The notes: a model not told the origin generated them from the sequence alone. A stretch of DNA of 64,000 nucleotides from Clostridia bacterium (GCA_017399405.1 JAFQCT010000004.1:62001-126000); one strand, 5' to 3'. Shown: positions 1 through 7,865, counted from the stretch's first letter. Program-made: numbers and translations.

Positions 1-1
1 A

Positions 2-1285
2 ATTAACCGACTTTTAGCACGATATGGTGTTAAATTTGGTATTTACAAAAATAATGTATTCAACGAGCGTCTTTTCCCATTTGATGCAGTACCTCGTATC
101 ATCTCAAAAGACGAGTTCGACTATCTTGAACGCGGTCTTAAACAGCGTGTTAAAGCACTCAATATTTTCCTTAAAGACATATACACCAAAAAGCAGATTA
201 TAAAGGACAAAATTATTCCTGAAGAGTTTGTTTACGGTGCGGCAGGGTATATGATGGAATGTGAGGGTGCAGTACCGCCTAAAGATGTTTTCAGCCACAT
301 TTCAGGTATTGACCTTGTGCAAGGTAATGATATGCGTTGGTATGTGCTTGAAGATAATCTTCGCATACCGTCAGGTGCCTCATATCCTATGATTGCAAGG
401 GAACTTTGTCGCAGAGCAAGTCCTGACACATTCCGTGCAAATGGTGTTATTGATAACCGTAATTATGGTGATTTACTTCGAAATACTCTCGATTATGTGA
501 ACACAGGCGGAATAAATGTAGTGCTTACTCCCGGTCGATTTAACTCTGCGTTCTTTGAACATTCTTACCTTGCTGAAAAAACAGGTTCAGTTTTTGCTAT
601 GCCACAAGATTTGTTTGTTGAGGGCAATGTTCTTTATTATAGTGAGTATTCGGGCAAGCGTCAGCGTGTTGGTGCTGTTTACCGCAGAATAGGTGACGAT
701 TTCATTGACCCTATGACTTTCCGTGCAGACTCACTTTTAGGTGTGCCTCATATTATGGATGCATATAGGGCGGGTAATGTGGCACTTGTAAATGCACCGG
801 GTAACTCCGTTGCAGATGATAAGGGCATTTATTACTATGTACCCGCTATGATTAAATATTATTTAGGCGAAGAGCCAATACTTTCAAATGCACCTACATA
901 TTTACCATTCTATGAAGAAGATATGAAATATGTGCTTGAAAATGTGCATAAGTTAGTAGTTAAAGATGTTGCAGAATCGGGAGGTTACGGTGTTGTATTC
1001 GGCAATGAATTATCACTTGAACGCCTTTATGAACTTAAAAAGGCAATTCAAAAAGAACCACGCCGATTTATAGCACAAGAAATTATAAAATTCAATGACT
1101 TAAAAGTAGTTGAACACGGTGTTGCAACTGAAAGAAAAGCAGATTTGCGAGCATTTGTACTTATGGGTGAAGAACCTGTTGTGTGGAAATCAGGACTTAC
1201 CCGTTTTGCAAAAGATGCTAACTCTTTCGTTGTAAATTCATCTCAGGGAGGAGGCTTTAAGGACACATGGGTATTATCTCGATAA
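2..1285 (+). CDS. Circularly permuted ATP-grasp protein (DUF404/DUF407 type), 5' end outside window
   Basis: The reading frame is open to the first base of the window, so this is a C-terminal portion of about 427 residues; the first in-window ATG (251) is internal. Visible family signatures are PFDAVPRII near residue 30 of the fragment, a central stretch with GNSVADDKGIYYYVP, and a C-terminal KADLRAFVLMGEEPVVW core, typical of the type 2 circularly permuted ATP-grasp fold. The family is predicted from genome context to form amide bonds in peptide-like products; no substrate is established. It overlaps the downstream alpha-E gene by 19 bases and is followed at 1 base by a transglutaminase, the classic three-gene module. 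The module identity is secure; the chemical product is unknown. Confidence 0.88.
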   Translation: MNRLLARYGVKFGIYKNNVFNERLFPFDAVPRIISKDEFDYLERGLKQRVKALNIFLKDIYTKKQIIKDKIIPEEFVYGAAGYMMECEGAVPPKDVFSHISGIDLVQGNDMRWYVLEDNLRIPSGASYPMIARELCRRASPDTFRANGVIDNRNYGDLLRNTLDYVNTGGINVVLTPGRFNSAFFEHSYLAEKTGSVFAMPQDLFVEGNVLYYSEYSGKRQRVGAVYRRIGDDFIDPMTFRADSLLGVPHIMDAYRAGNVALVNAPGNSVADDKGIYYYVPAMIKYYLGEEPILSNAPTYLPFYEEDMKYVLENVHKLVVKDVAESGGYGVVFGNELSLERLYELKKAIQKEPRRFIAQEIIKFNDLKVVEHGVATERKADLRAFVLMGEEPVVWKSGLTRFAKDANSFVVNSSQGGGFKDTWVLSR

Positions 1286-1953
1286 AATCAAGTGATAATC
1301 TTTTCTGGTTAGGTCGTTATGTTGAGCGTGTGTTCACAACGCTTAAAGCCTTTACCGAATGTTATGACATTATGATTGATATAAATGACGAAGAATACAT
1401 AAATTTCTGTCGCAGACTTGGTATTGCAAATAATTATTCTTGTCGTCAGGAATTTATCAGTTCATTTTTGTTTGATGCAAACGACCCTGCGTCAATCTAT
1501 TCAAGCCTTTTACACGCTTATGACAATGCGGTTGAAATGCGAAATGTAATTTCTTCCGATACTTTGTCATACTTGCAACTTGCAGTTGATATTATGGAAA
1601 AAAGCAGTAGCAGTAATGCTCCACTTCTTAAAGTGCAAGAAGTTACTGACTGGATTTTCGCATTCTGGGGCAGTGCTGACGATAATATAGAGGCAGAGGC
1701 ATCAAGAAACATTCTCAAATTCGGCAGAAGTATTGAGCGACTTGACCTTTACACTCGTCTTGATTACCCTCACGAATTGCTTAAAAAAGAGTTTTCAATA
1801 ATGTTAAACCGACTTTATAAAGTGGGCATTGATTTTAATACTCATTCTATTGAACGACTTACCCGTATGATTTTAGAAGAAGAGGACTATAGTCCTTACA
1901 AATTCTCAATTCAAAACGAGTTGTCTCAATTATTTGTGACGGGAGTGATGTAA
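1267..1953 (+). CDS. Alpha-E domain protein (DUF403)
   Basis: 228 residues, mostly helical, beginning with the diagnostic SSDNLFWLGRYVERVF motif of the DUF403/alpha-E family. The ATG lies inside the end of the ATP-grasp gene (19-base overlap), which suggests translational coupling. Family members are usually nearer 300 residues, so this copy is on the short side. The alpha-E protein always travels with circularly permuted ATP-grasp and transglutaminase genes and is thought to assist the peptide-bond-forming step; no enzymatic activity of its own is known. No signal peptide or membrane segment is visible, so it is probably cytoplasmic. Confidence 0.87.
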   Translation: MGIISIKSSDNLFWLGRYVERVFTTLKAFTECYDIMIDINDEEYINFCRRLGIANNYSCRQEFISSFLFDANDPASIYSSLLHAYDNAVEMRNVISSDTLSYLQLAVDIMEKSSSSNAPLLKVQEVTDWIFAFWGSADDNIEAEASRNILKFGRSIERLDLYTRLDYPHELLKKEFSIMLNRLYKVGIDFNTHSIERLTRMILEEEDYSPYKFSIQNELSQLFVTGVM

Positions 1954-1954
1954 A

Positions 1955-2731
1955 ATGGCAGTTTTAGATTTTTCTTACAATATGTCAATTAAATTTTCAA
2001 TGCCTGTAATCAAGCATTGTTACACACTCCGCTGTATTCCGTTAGAGTGTGAAAATCAACACATTGAAGACATTAAAGTTACTGTTTTCCCTGAAAATGA
2101 ACTCACTTATTCAAATGACGGTTTTGGTAATATTCTCGTTACTGACCGTATTGTTACAATGCATAATGAATTTACGGTAGATGTTACGGGTACAGTAACA
2201 ACGGGAGCACATATTACACCCGAAACTGACTTGAATCCCGTTTATAAATACCCTACAAAATTCACAAAATGTGGTACTGAACTTAACAAAATGTTTGAGC
2301 GTATTCAGGTTGGTATTTCTGATGACGCAGTTGATACTGCTATGAAGTTTACCCGTGCAATCCGTGCAAATATCGTTTATAAATCAGGCTCAACAAGTGT
2401 TGTAACTACCGCTGAAGAAGCGTTACTTAACGGTGCGGGTGTGTGTCAAGATTATTCTCACATTCTTTTGGCACTTCTTCGTAAAGCAGATATTCCTGCA
2501 CGCTATGTGGTTGGTATGATGGTAGGCGAGGGCGAAACTCACGCTTGGGTTGAAGTATATCACAATGGCAGTTGGCACGGCGTTGACCCTACAAACAACC
2601 GTCTTGCTGACGAAAATTACATTATTATCAGTCGTGGTCGTGATTTTGCCGATTGCGGAATTAACCGTGGTCTTTTAACAGGTGGCGGAATGCAGACACA
2701 AACAGTATCATTAAAAGTAACTAAAAGATAG
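1955..2731 (+). CDS. Transglutaminase-like cysteine protease-fold protein of the ATP-grasp/alpha-E module
   Basis: 258 residues with an N-terminal beta-rich region (about 15-90) of the bacterial transglutaminase N-terminal type and a C-terminal transglutaminase core. The catalytic triad is readable: Cys164 in GAGVCQDYSHI, His196 in GETHAWVEV and Asp211 in HGVDPTNN. There is no signal peptide, so it should act in the cytoplasm, either cleaving or transferring the peptide made by the ATP-grasp partner (inference from family context). It starts one base after the stop of the alpha-E gene with a GGGAG ribosome binding site, so the three genes are almost certainly one operon. Confidence 0.88.
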   Translation: MAVLDFSYNMSIKFSMPVIKHCYTLRCIPLECENQHIEDIKVTVFPENELTYSNDGFGNILVTDRIVTMHNEFTVDVTGTVTTGAHITPETDLNPVYKYPTKFTKCGTELNKMFERIQVGISDDAVDTAMKFTRAIRANIVYKSGSTSVVTTAEEALLNGAGVCQDYSHILLALLRKADIPARYVVGMMVGEGETHAWVEVYHNGSWHGVDPTNNRLADENYIIISRGRDFADCGINRGLLTGGGMQTQTVSLKVTKR

Positions 2732-2740
2732 GAAAAAATT

Positions 2741-3523
2741 ATGGATATTGGTTTATCATCGGCTTGTTTTTATCCTCTTGAAACTGAAAAATCAGTGTTA
2801 AGAGCTTGCGAAACAGGTGCTAAAACAATTGAAATCTTTATGAATGCTCATTCAGAGTTCCAACCTGAATTTGTAAAAAATATGGCTGAAATTTGCAAGT
2901 CTTATGGTGTTAAAGTGGCATCTGTTCATACAATGGGCTCTTTTACCGAGTCTTTTCACCTTTTCAGTTCATATAAACGCAGATTTTACGAGGCAAAAGA
3001 CACCTCATTCAAGCGTCATTTTGATGTTATGCATACCCTTGGTGCAGAAATTCTTGTTATGCACGGAATAAAGAAGCCGGGCAGTATTTCTGACGAAGAA
3101 TACTTTGACCGTTTTGGTGAATTGACTTTAATGGGTAAGGCAGAGGGGCTTAAGGTCTGTCAGGAAAATGTTGTGCATTACCGTAGCGAAAACCCAGATT
3201 TACTCTTGCGTATGGGTGATTATATTGGTGACGATTTCAATATGGTGTTTGATATTAAGCAATCCGTAAGAACAGGCGTGGACCCATTCGTGTTTGCAGA
3301 AAAGCTTCATAAATATATCCGCCATATTCACATAAGTGACCATAATGCAGAAAAAGATTGTTTTGTGCCTTGCAAAAATGGCGATTTTGATTTCAAAAAA
3401 TTCTTTGACCTTATGAAAAGCTATGATTATAAGGGCGATTATATCATTGAACTTTACGAAAACGGTTATGAAAGTGATAAAGAACTCACTTTCTCAATGA
3501 ACGAACTTAAAAAGTTGTTGTAA
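2741..3523 (+). CDS. Sugar phosphate isomerase/epimerase-like TIM barrel protein
   Basis: 260 residues of the xylose-isomerase-like / AP endonuclease family 2 TIM barrel. Metal-ligand-like motifs occur in the usual order: QENVVHY (residues about 142-148), VFDIKQS, HIHISDH and a C-terminal IIELYENG. It lies 9 bases after the transglutaminase gene with an AGGA ribosome binding site, so it is probably cotranscribed with the ATP-grasp module. The substrate cannot be read from sequence; members include hydroxypyruvate isomerase, tagatose epimerase and myo-inositol enzymes. Whether it belongs functionally to the upstream module is uncertain. Confidence 0.75.
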   Translation: MDIGLSSACFYPLETEKSVLRACETGAKTIEIFMNAHSEFQPEFVKNMAEICKSYGVKVASVHTMGSFTESFHLFSSYKRRFYEAKDTSFKRHFDVMHTLGAEILVMHGIKKPGSISDEEYFDRFGELTLMGKAEGLKVCQENVVHYRSENPDLLLRMGDYIGDDFNMVFDIKQSVRTGVDPFVFAEKLHKYIRHIHISDHNAEKDCFVPCKNGDFDFKKFFDLMKSYDYKGDYIIELYENGYESDKELTFSMNELKKLL

Positions 3524-3527
3524 ATAC

Positions 3528-3568
3528 TTTACATTGTGCCTTTAATTATGATACAATACTATATATAG
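3528..3568 (+). promoter_or_regulatory. Probable nrdR promoter with a degenerate NrdR-box-like palindrome
   Basis: TTTACA (3528-3533) and TACAAT (3552-3557) are separated by 18 bases. The 10-base palindrome CTATATATAG (3559-3568) directly after the -10 matches the core of the NrdR box, although the flanking ACA/TGT arms are poor. This suggests, but does not prove, NrdR autoregulation. Confidence 0.5.
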
Positions 3569-3602
3569 ATTTATCTATAGAATAAATATAGGAAGTGTTC
3601 TT

Positions 3603-4058
3603 ATGAGATGTCCATTTTGTGGATTTGAAGAAAGCAAAGTTATTGACTCACGCCCAACTGACGAGGGTGAAAGAATCCGTCGTCGCCGCGAGTGCATTAA
3701 ATGTGCAAAAAGATTTACTACTTATGAAATAATTGAAAGTGTGCCTATTGTTGTTGTCAAAAAAGACAAAACACGCGAAGTTTTTGACAGACAGAAACTT
3801 ATTAAAGGTATGCTTACAGCTTGCGAAAAGCGTCCTGTTTCAATGGAAACTATTGAAAAAGCAGTTAGCGAAATCGAGTCAACATTACAAAATTCACTTG
3901 ACCGTGAAGTAACAAGCGTTCATGTTGGTGAACTTGTTATGGAACAACTTAAAGAAATTGACCAAGTGGCTTATGTTCGTTTTGCATCAGTTTATAAGCA
4001 GTTCAAAGATGTAAACGCATTTATGGAAGAGCTTTCAAATTTCCTTGATAAGAAATAA
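3603..4058 (+). CDS. nrdR: Transcriptional repressor NrdR
   Basis: 151 residues, the normal NrdR length. The N-terminal zinc ribbon is intact (Cys3, Cys6, Cys31, Cys34) with the basic IRRRREC segment that contacts DNA, followed by an ATP-cone domain (about residues 46-136) that senses ATP/dATP. NrdR represses ribonucleotide reductase operons by binding paired boxes; two such boxes occur in this window at the nrdD promoter (16435-16483), so the regulator and its likely target are both visible. The ATG follows a GGAAGTG ribosome binding site. Confidence 0.97.
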   Translation: MRCPFCGFEESKVIDSRPTDEGERIRRRRECIKCAKRFTTYEIIESVPIVVVKKDKTREVFDRQKLIKGMLTACEKRPVSMETIEKAVSEIESTLQNSLDREVTSVHVGELVMEQLKEIDQVAYVRFASVYKQFKDVNAFMEELSNFLDKK

Positions 4059-4092
4059 GAAAAACAAATATTTAATAGAACGGAGTGTTATT

Positions 4093-5631
4093 ATGAAAAG
4101 AATGGTTTCAAAAATCTTTTGTGTCATAATGGCACTTTGCGTCTTTTTAGGCGCAATGCCTGTAATGCCTTTTGCTGAAAATGATTTTGATAACAAAAAA
4201 TTTGGCGTGGTAGAAAATGTTGAGCTGATTAAGTATTCACCGGGTACTGACCTGGATTTCCCTCAGAAAGATAATACAGCAGGTACAACGGTAAATAAGT
4301 TCTATGGTGATTTATCATCAACAGCAGATATTCCATATCTTTTTTACTCACAGCTTGATGATATTCAAAAGAAGGTGTACGATACATTTTTGGAAACAGA
4401 AATTGGTGCATCATTTATTTTAAATACTAACAGGTCATATACAGGTGTTGCTGCAACTGAAGACGAGGCGATTGCAGCAGCAGAACTTTTGGCAACTAAT
4501 GATATAGCTGCAGGACTTTCAGCAGCAACAGAAGATTATCCAATGTATTTTTGGGTAAATTCATTTGGATATAACTATTATTATTCCGGACCAACATATG
4601 ACGGGGAAAATTATACCTATATTATCACCGGTTTGTATACAGTTTCTGTGTCGTATGATGCAAACTCATACTCAAGTTACGATGATGTTATAGATAAACA
4701 TAGTCAACTCGCTGAAAAAGTAGCTGAAGCACCCGTTAATGGCATTACTCGCTATGAAAAAGTAAAGTCTATTCACGATTATATTTGTGAAATTAATGCA
4801 TATCCTGATGTTCAAGGATATTTTTCTGATGGCACACCTTGGTATGGTGCTATGGCACATCATCCTACAGGCGTATTTTTGAAAGGTCTTGCTGTTTGTG
4901 AGGGTTATGCTGAAGCTTTTAAACTCCTTTGTGACCGAGAAGGTATTCCGTGCATTACTGTTCTTGGTACAGGCAGTGGTGGAGCTCACAAATGGAATTA
5001 TGTAAAAATGGAAGATGGTAAGTGGTATCTTGTAGATGCTACTTGGAATGACCAAGGTGATATAGTTTTCAACGACTATTTACTTTCTGGTGCAGATACA
5101 ATGACACCTCATTTTGAACCATCTGCAACAGATAAAACTATTCATATTCCACAAGGTCAAATGTATTCTGGTGTTAGTTTTGCACTTCAATACCCCACAC
5201 TGTCAGACGATGCATATGGAATGATTATGCTTAATTATAATGTTGGCGACATTACTCTTGAGGATAGTATGAATGTTATCTTTGTAGGTAAAGACATTAC
5301 AACCGTACAGAATTCATTTACTTTACCAAGTGATTTTTCGGCGTCAATTACAAGCTTTACAGACCTTACAGGTGGAAAGCTTACCGTAACGAAAACTGCT
5401 ACAGGAACCAGCAAGACTTATATTGTTGCAAAACGTGGTGACATTGACGGTTCGAATACAACAAACGCAACTGACTATAATAAAGTTATAACTGCATCAA
5501 CATTGGGTAGTTGTCCTGCAAAAAACACTGCGGAATATTATGCAGGTGACATAAACCACGATGGTGCAATTGATGGCTTTGATGCAATAGCCCTTGATTT
5601 GTATCTTGAGGACACATTAAAATTTGATTAA
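4093..5631 (+). CDS. Secreted transglutaminase-like protein with C-terminal dockerin
   Basis: 512 residues from the ATG at 4093, chosen because CGGAG lies just upstream and because it places a signal peptide (cleavage near residue 27, PFA/EN) at the N terminus; an upstream in-frame ATG at 4045 overlaps nrdR and has no ribosome binding site. A transglutaminase core carries Cys269 (LAVCEGYAEA), His299 (GGAHKWNYV) and Asp315 (WYLVDATWND). Residues about 448-508 form a type I dockerin-like module with two calcium-loop repeats, starting GDIDGSNTTNATDYNKV and GDINHDGAIDGFDAI. The protein is exported and probably docks onto a cohesin scaffold. The first repeat is less canonical than the second. The role of the transglutaminase fold is unknown. 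Confidence 0.88.
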   Translation: MKRMVSKIFCVIMALCVFLGAMPVMPFAENDFDNKKFGVVENVELIKYSPGTDLDFPQKDNTAGTTVNKFYGDLSSTADIPYLFYSQLDDIQKKVYDTFLETEIGASFILNTNRSYTGVAATEDEAIAAAELLATNDIAAGLSAATEDYPMYFWVNSFGYNYYYSGPTYDGENYTYIITGLYTVSVSYDANSYSSYDDVIDKHSQLAEKVAEAPVNGITRYEKVKSIHDYICEINAYPDVQGYFSDGTPWYGAMAHHPTGVFLKGLAVCEGYAEAFKLLCDREGIPCITVLGTGSGGAHKWNYVKMEDGKWYLVDATWNDQGDIVFNDYLLSGADTMTPHFEPSATDKTIHIPQGQMYSGVSFALQYPTLSDDAYGMIMLNYNVGDITLEDSMNVIFVGKDITTVQNSFTLPSDFSASITSFTDLTGGKLTVTKTATGTSKTYIVAKRGDIDGSNTTNATDYNKVITASTLGSCPAKNTAEYYAGDINHDGAIDGFDAIALDLYLEDTLKFD

Positions 5632-5651
5632 ATAATAAGAAAAAACAAAAA

Positions 5652-5684
5652 ACCGATTGAGGAAAAATCCCCAATCGGTCTTTT
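5652..5684. terminator. Bidirectional terminator between the dockerin gene and the ECF S gene
   Basis: An 8-bp stem ACCGATTG/CAATCGGT (5652-5659 and 5672-5679) is followed by CTTTT on the plus strand and has A-rich sequence before it that reads as a T tract on the minus strand. It lies between convergent genes. Confidence 0.85.
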
Positions 5685-5685
5685 C

Positions 5686-6204
5686 TTAATACTTATGAAA
5701 TTTTCGTAGTGCTGTTGCTATTGGTAGAATAAGAACGCCCAACACCACATTACCAATACAATGCGTAATATCAAATGAAAAACCTGCTACAATCCAAGCA
5801 ATCATTGTTTTGAAATCATACCCGAATAAAAGTGCTTGTGCAGGGGCATAAAGTATACCATACACAAGTCCGTGAAGTCCCGAAACAATCATATAAACAG
5901 GAACTGCAACTGCAGGTTTCATATTCTTTGGTAAAAGCATTACCATACCCCAAAGAACAGCCCATATATATAAATACGGAATCCACCAAATACCAAATCC
6001 GTAAACGATTCCGGACAACAGAACAAATATGTAAATAGGCTTTAACGCATCTTTTCTGTATACTATTGTGTATGCAGTAATAAGTGTGCCAAGCAAATGC
6101 CAGTTTGGTAGTGCTTCCATTAAGAGCTTTGAAAGCAACATTATAACGCCCAGCATAGTGAACACTATAATATCAACCAGCTTTTTATACTTTTCACTTC
6201 TCAT
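5686..6204 (-). CDS. ECF transporter S component, probably for a corrinoid
   Basis: 172 residues with about five or six hydrophobic segments and short loops, the size and architecture of an ECF-type S component. It starts 1 base after the stop of the DUF4430 lipoprotein and shares its cobalamin riboswitch, so the substrate is very likely cobalamin or a cobinamide-type precursor (inference from regulation, not from residues). The energising EcfA/EcfT genes are not in the window, as usual for group II ECF systems that share one module. Confidence 0.78.
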   Translation of the reverse strand: MRSEKYKKLVDIIVFTMLGVIMLLSKLLMEALPNWHLLGTLITAYTIVYRKDALKPIYIFVLLSGIVYGFGIWWIPYLYIWAVLWGMVMLLPKNMKPAVAVPVYMIVSGLHGLVYGILYAPAQALLFGYDFKTMIAWIVAGFSFDITHCIGNVVLGVLILPIATALRKFHKY

Positions 6205-6205
6205 A

Positions 6206-6622
6206 TTATGCCTTTGTTGCTACAAATGAGTAAGTTGCACCGTCAACAACATCGGTTGAGTCAACACCTGTCATAGCCATTTCACCATCAATGTAGAATG
6301 CCCAGTATGCACCATCGGCACTATACTCATACTTAACACCGTTCACGGTATCAACCATAAGACCATATTCACTATCTGTACCTGAAATAAGCTTTTCAGC
6401 TACAAGTGCTTCGCCAACAGTTTTGGCATCTGTTTTGATGTCAAAGGACTTTTCGCTTCCGTCAAGGTCTACTACCTTGAATACAAAAGATTTTTCAACC
6501 TTTGCATCTTCTGTGTTTGTGTTACTATCGTTTCCACACGCTGTAAGGGTGAGTGCCATAGCCACAATAAGCACCAGCGAGAGAACAGACAGTATGAATT
6601 TTGATTTCATTACATTTTTCAT
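6206..6622 (-). CDS. DUF4430 lipoprotein (transcobalamin-C-like), probable corrinoid binder
   Basis: 138 residues. A lipoprotein signal ends in the lipobox LTAC with Cys29 as the lipidation site, followed by a low-complexity Asn/Thr/Glu linker and one DUF4430 domain (about 45-136) related to the C-terminal domain of transcobalamin and intrinsic factor. Motifs include GEALVAEKLI and GAYWAFYIDGE. The cobalamin riboswitch directly upstream supports a role in capturing corrinoids at the cell surface for the S component encoded next. AAGGAG lies at 6632-6637, 10 bases from the ATG. Confidence 0.85.
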   Translation of the reverse strand: MKNVMKSKFILSVLSLVLIVAMALTLTACGNDSNTNTEDAKVEKSFVFKVVDLDGSEKSFDIKTDAKTVGEALVAEKLISGTDSEYGLMVDTVNGVKYEYSADGAYWAFYIDGEMAMTGVDSTDVVDGATYSFVATKA

Positions 6623-6659
6623 AACTGTAATCTCCTTAAATATTATATTTTTGACAAGG

Positions 6660-6862
6660 CTTATTGATATATCGGTGTACGCGACATCAATAACACAGAA
6701 CCGGGTATCCCGACTTGCAGACTAAACTGTAATTTTCACCTTCTCGGATAAACTCCAATGGCTTTACTCTTGTGGCAAAGAGTATGAAAACAACTCATCT
6801 GTTTACGGTGACGGACTCGTTCAGGATTTGCACCTGATTCCCCGACATTCTTAACCTATATC
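6660..6862 (-). promoter_or_regulatory. Cobalamin riboswitch
   Basis: Read on the minus strand, the conserved cobalamin aptamer blocks occur in order: GGGAATCAGGTGCAAATCC (about 6826-6844), GTCCGTCACCGT, AAGCCATTGG, GAGAAGGTG and the B12 box AAGTCGGGATACCCGG (about 6701-6716). A hairpin TTATTGAT/ATCAATAA (6661-6693) follows the B12 box without a strong U tract, so control may be at translation of the lipoprotein gene rather than by termination. The element occupies most of the 340-base gap between divergent genes. Confidence 0.92.
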
Positions 6863-6868
6863 ATAGAA

Positions 6869-6897
6869 ATTATATACCACACAAAAAAATAAATCAA
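6869..6897 (-). promoter_or_regulatory. Sigma-A promoter of the riboswitch operon
   Basis: On the minus strand TTGATT (6892-6897) is followed after 17 bases by TATAAT (6869-6874). The start point would fall at about 6862, right at the 5' edge of the riboswitch. Confidence 0.75.
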
Positions 6898-6904
6898 TAA
6901 AAAC

Positions 6905-6933
6905 TTGATTTATATGAAAATTGAGATTAAAAT
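6905..6933 (+). promoter_or_regulatory. Sigma-A promoter of the GDPD gene
   Basis: TTGATT (6905-6910), 17-base spacer and TAAAAT (6928-6933), divergent from the riboswitch promoter and 30 bases from the GDPD start codon. Confidence 0.6.
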
Positions 6934-6962
6934 AGTTTCATAAATTTTGTGGATGTGATTAT

Positions 6963-7733
6963 ATGAAAAGGAAAGTAATAATACCAATTGCAATAGTTTC
7001 ATCACTTGCAATTTTGTCAACAATAATATTTTTCGGGGTGAGAACAATGAAAATAAATGAGTATAAAAATGCAAAACTTAACCTCCCCGAAGGTTTTACA
7101 ATTACTGCCCATACAGGTTGTATGAATACTGCAGAAAACTCACTTGACTCAATTAAAACAGGCATTGAAAACGGTGCAAATATTGTTGAGTTTGATTTGT
7201 ATTTCACAAAAGATGGTACACCGGTTCTTGCTCACGATGAACCTAAAGGTAACGAAGTAACTTTAGACGAAGCATTTGCATATTTATACCAATTTGAAGG
7301 CGTTCGTGCAAATGTTGACATAAAAACAGTAGATGCTTTAGAAAAAGTTTATCCGTTAGCAAAACAGAATAGTGTAGAACACATCATTTTCTATACAGGT
7401 GTTAAAGATGAATTTGTTGACGCAGTTAAGAAAAATAGTCCTGAAATTGAGTACTATCTTAATGTGGATGTTGATAAATCAAAAAATACAGATAAAGAAT
7501 ATATACTCTCTTTAGTTGAAAAAGTGAAAAAAGCAGGGGCTATTGGCATAAACTTTAATTATAAAAATGCTTCAAAAGAACTTGTAGATATTTTTCACGA
7601 AAATGATTTGTTAGTGTCAATCTGGACAGTTGATAGTGAATATAATATGTATAAAATCTTGTCTTTTGGTCCTGATAATATCACAACAAGACATCCTGAC
7701 AAATTATCAGCGATTGTTAGCCAAAAAAATTAA
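6963..7733 (+). CDS. Membrane-anchored glycerophosphodiester phosphodiesterase-like protein with variant active site
   Basis: 256 residues: one N-terminal membrane segment (about 5-25) then a GDPD TIM barrel. Family residues are His50, Glu76 and Asp78 in IVEFDLYFTKDG, and His91 in VLAHDE. The canonical HRG...PEN signature reads HTG...AEN here, so the phosphate-contacting arginine is replaced by Thr51. Catalytic acid/base histidines and metal-binding acids remain, so it may be active on a different substrate or impaired. A second, canonical GDPD lies at 59798-60631. It is monocistronic, between a divergent promoter and a hairpin terminator. Confidence 0.8.
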   Translation: MKRKVIIPIAIVSSLAILSTIIFFGVRTMKINEYKNAKLNLPEGFTITAHTGCMNTAENSLDSIKTGIENGANIVEFDLYFTKDGTPVLAHDEPKGNEVTLDEAFAYLYQFEGVRANVDIKTVDALEKVYPLAKQNSVEHIIFYTGVKDEFVDAVKKNSPEIEYYLNVDVDKSKNTDKEYILSLVEKVKKAGAIGINFNYKNASKELVDIFHENDLLVSIWTVDSEYNMYKILSFGPDNITTRHPDKLSAIVSQKN

Positions 7734-7740
7734 GGAAATT

Positions 7741-7762
7741 TGTCAAAAATATTGACATTTTT
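7741..7762 (+). terminator. Terminator after the GDPD gene
   Basis: Six-bp stem TGTCAA/TTGACA (7741-7746 and 7752-7757) followed by TTTTT. Its right arm doubles as the -35 element of the pot promoter. Confidence 0.55.
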
Positions 7763-7780
7763 GCGATTTTTAATTATAGT
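7752..7780 (+). promoter_or_regulatory. Promoter of the potABCD operon
   Basis: TTGACA (7752-7757), 17-base spacer and TATAGT (7775-7780), close to the sigma-A consensus. Predicted start near 7787. Confidence 0.75.
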
Positions 7781-7787
7781 TATTCTA

Positions 7788-7858
7788 TACCAATTAGGGT
7801 GGGGCGGTTTACGGTTAAATCGTCAAATCCCAACTATATCTATCGGTTGGAAAGGGGC
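7788..7858 (+). other. Structured leader of the potABCD transcript
   Basis: The approximately 75-base leader contains two adjacent hairpins: CGGTTTA/TAAATCG with a 4-base loop (7805-7822) and CCAAC/GTTGG with an 11-base loop (7830-7850), the second ending next to the AAAGGGG ribosome binding site. TGGG and CCCA segments could pair around the first hairpin. I cannot match it to a riboswitch class I know. Confidence 0.4.
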
Positions 7859-7865
7859 TGCATAA

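Noticed and set aside
7788-7858. potABCD leader as a guanidine-II (mini-ykkC) riboswitch
   Set aside because: Two hairpins are present, but the conserved ACGR loops are not in the right place and the second loop is too long.
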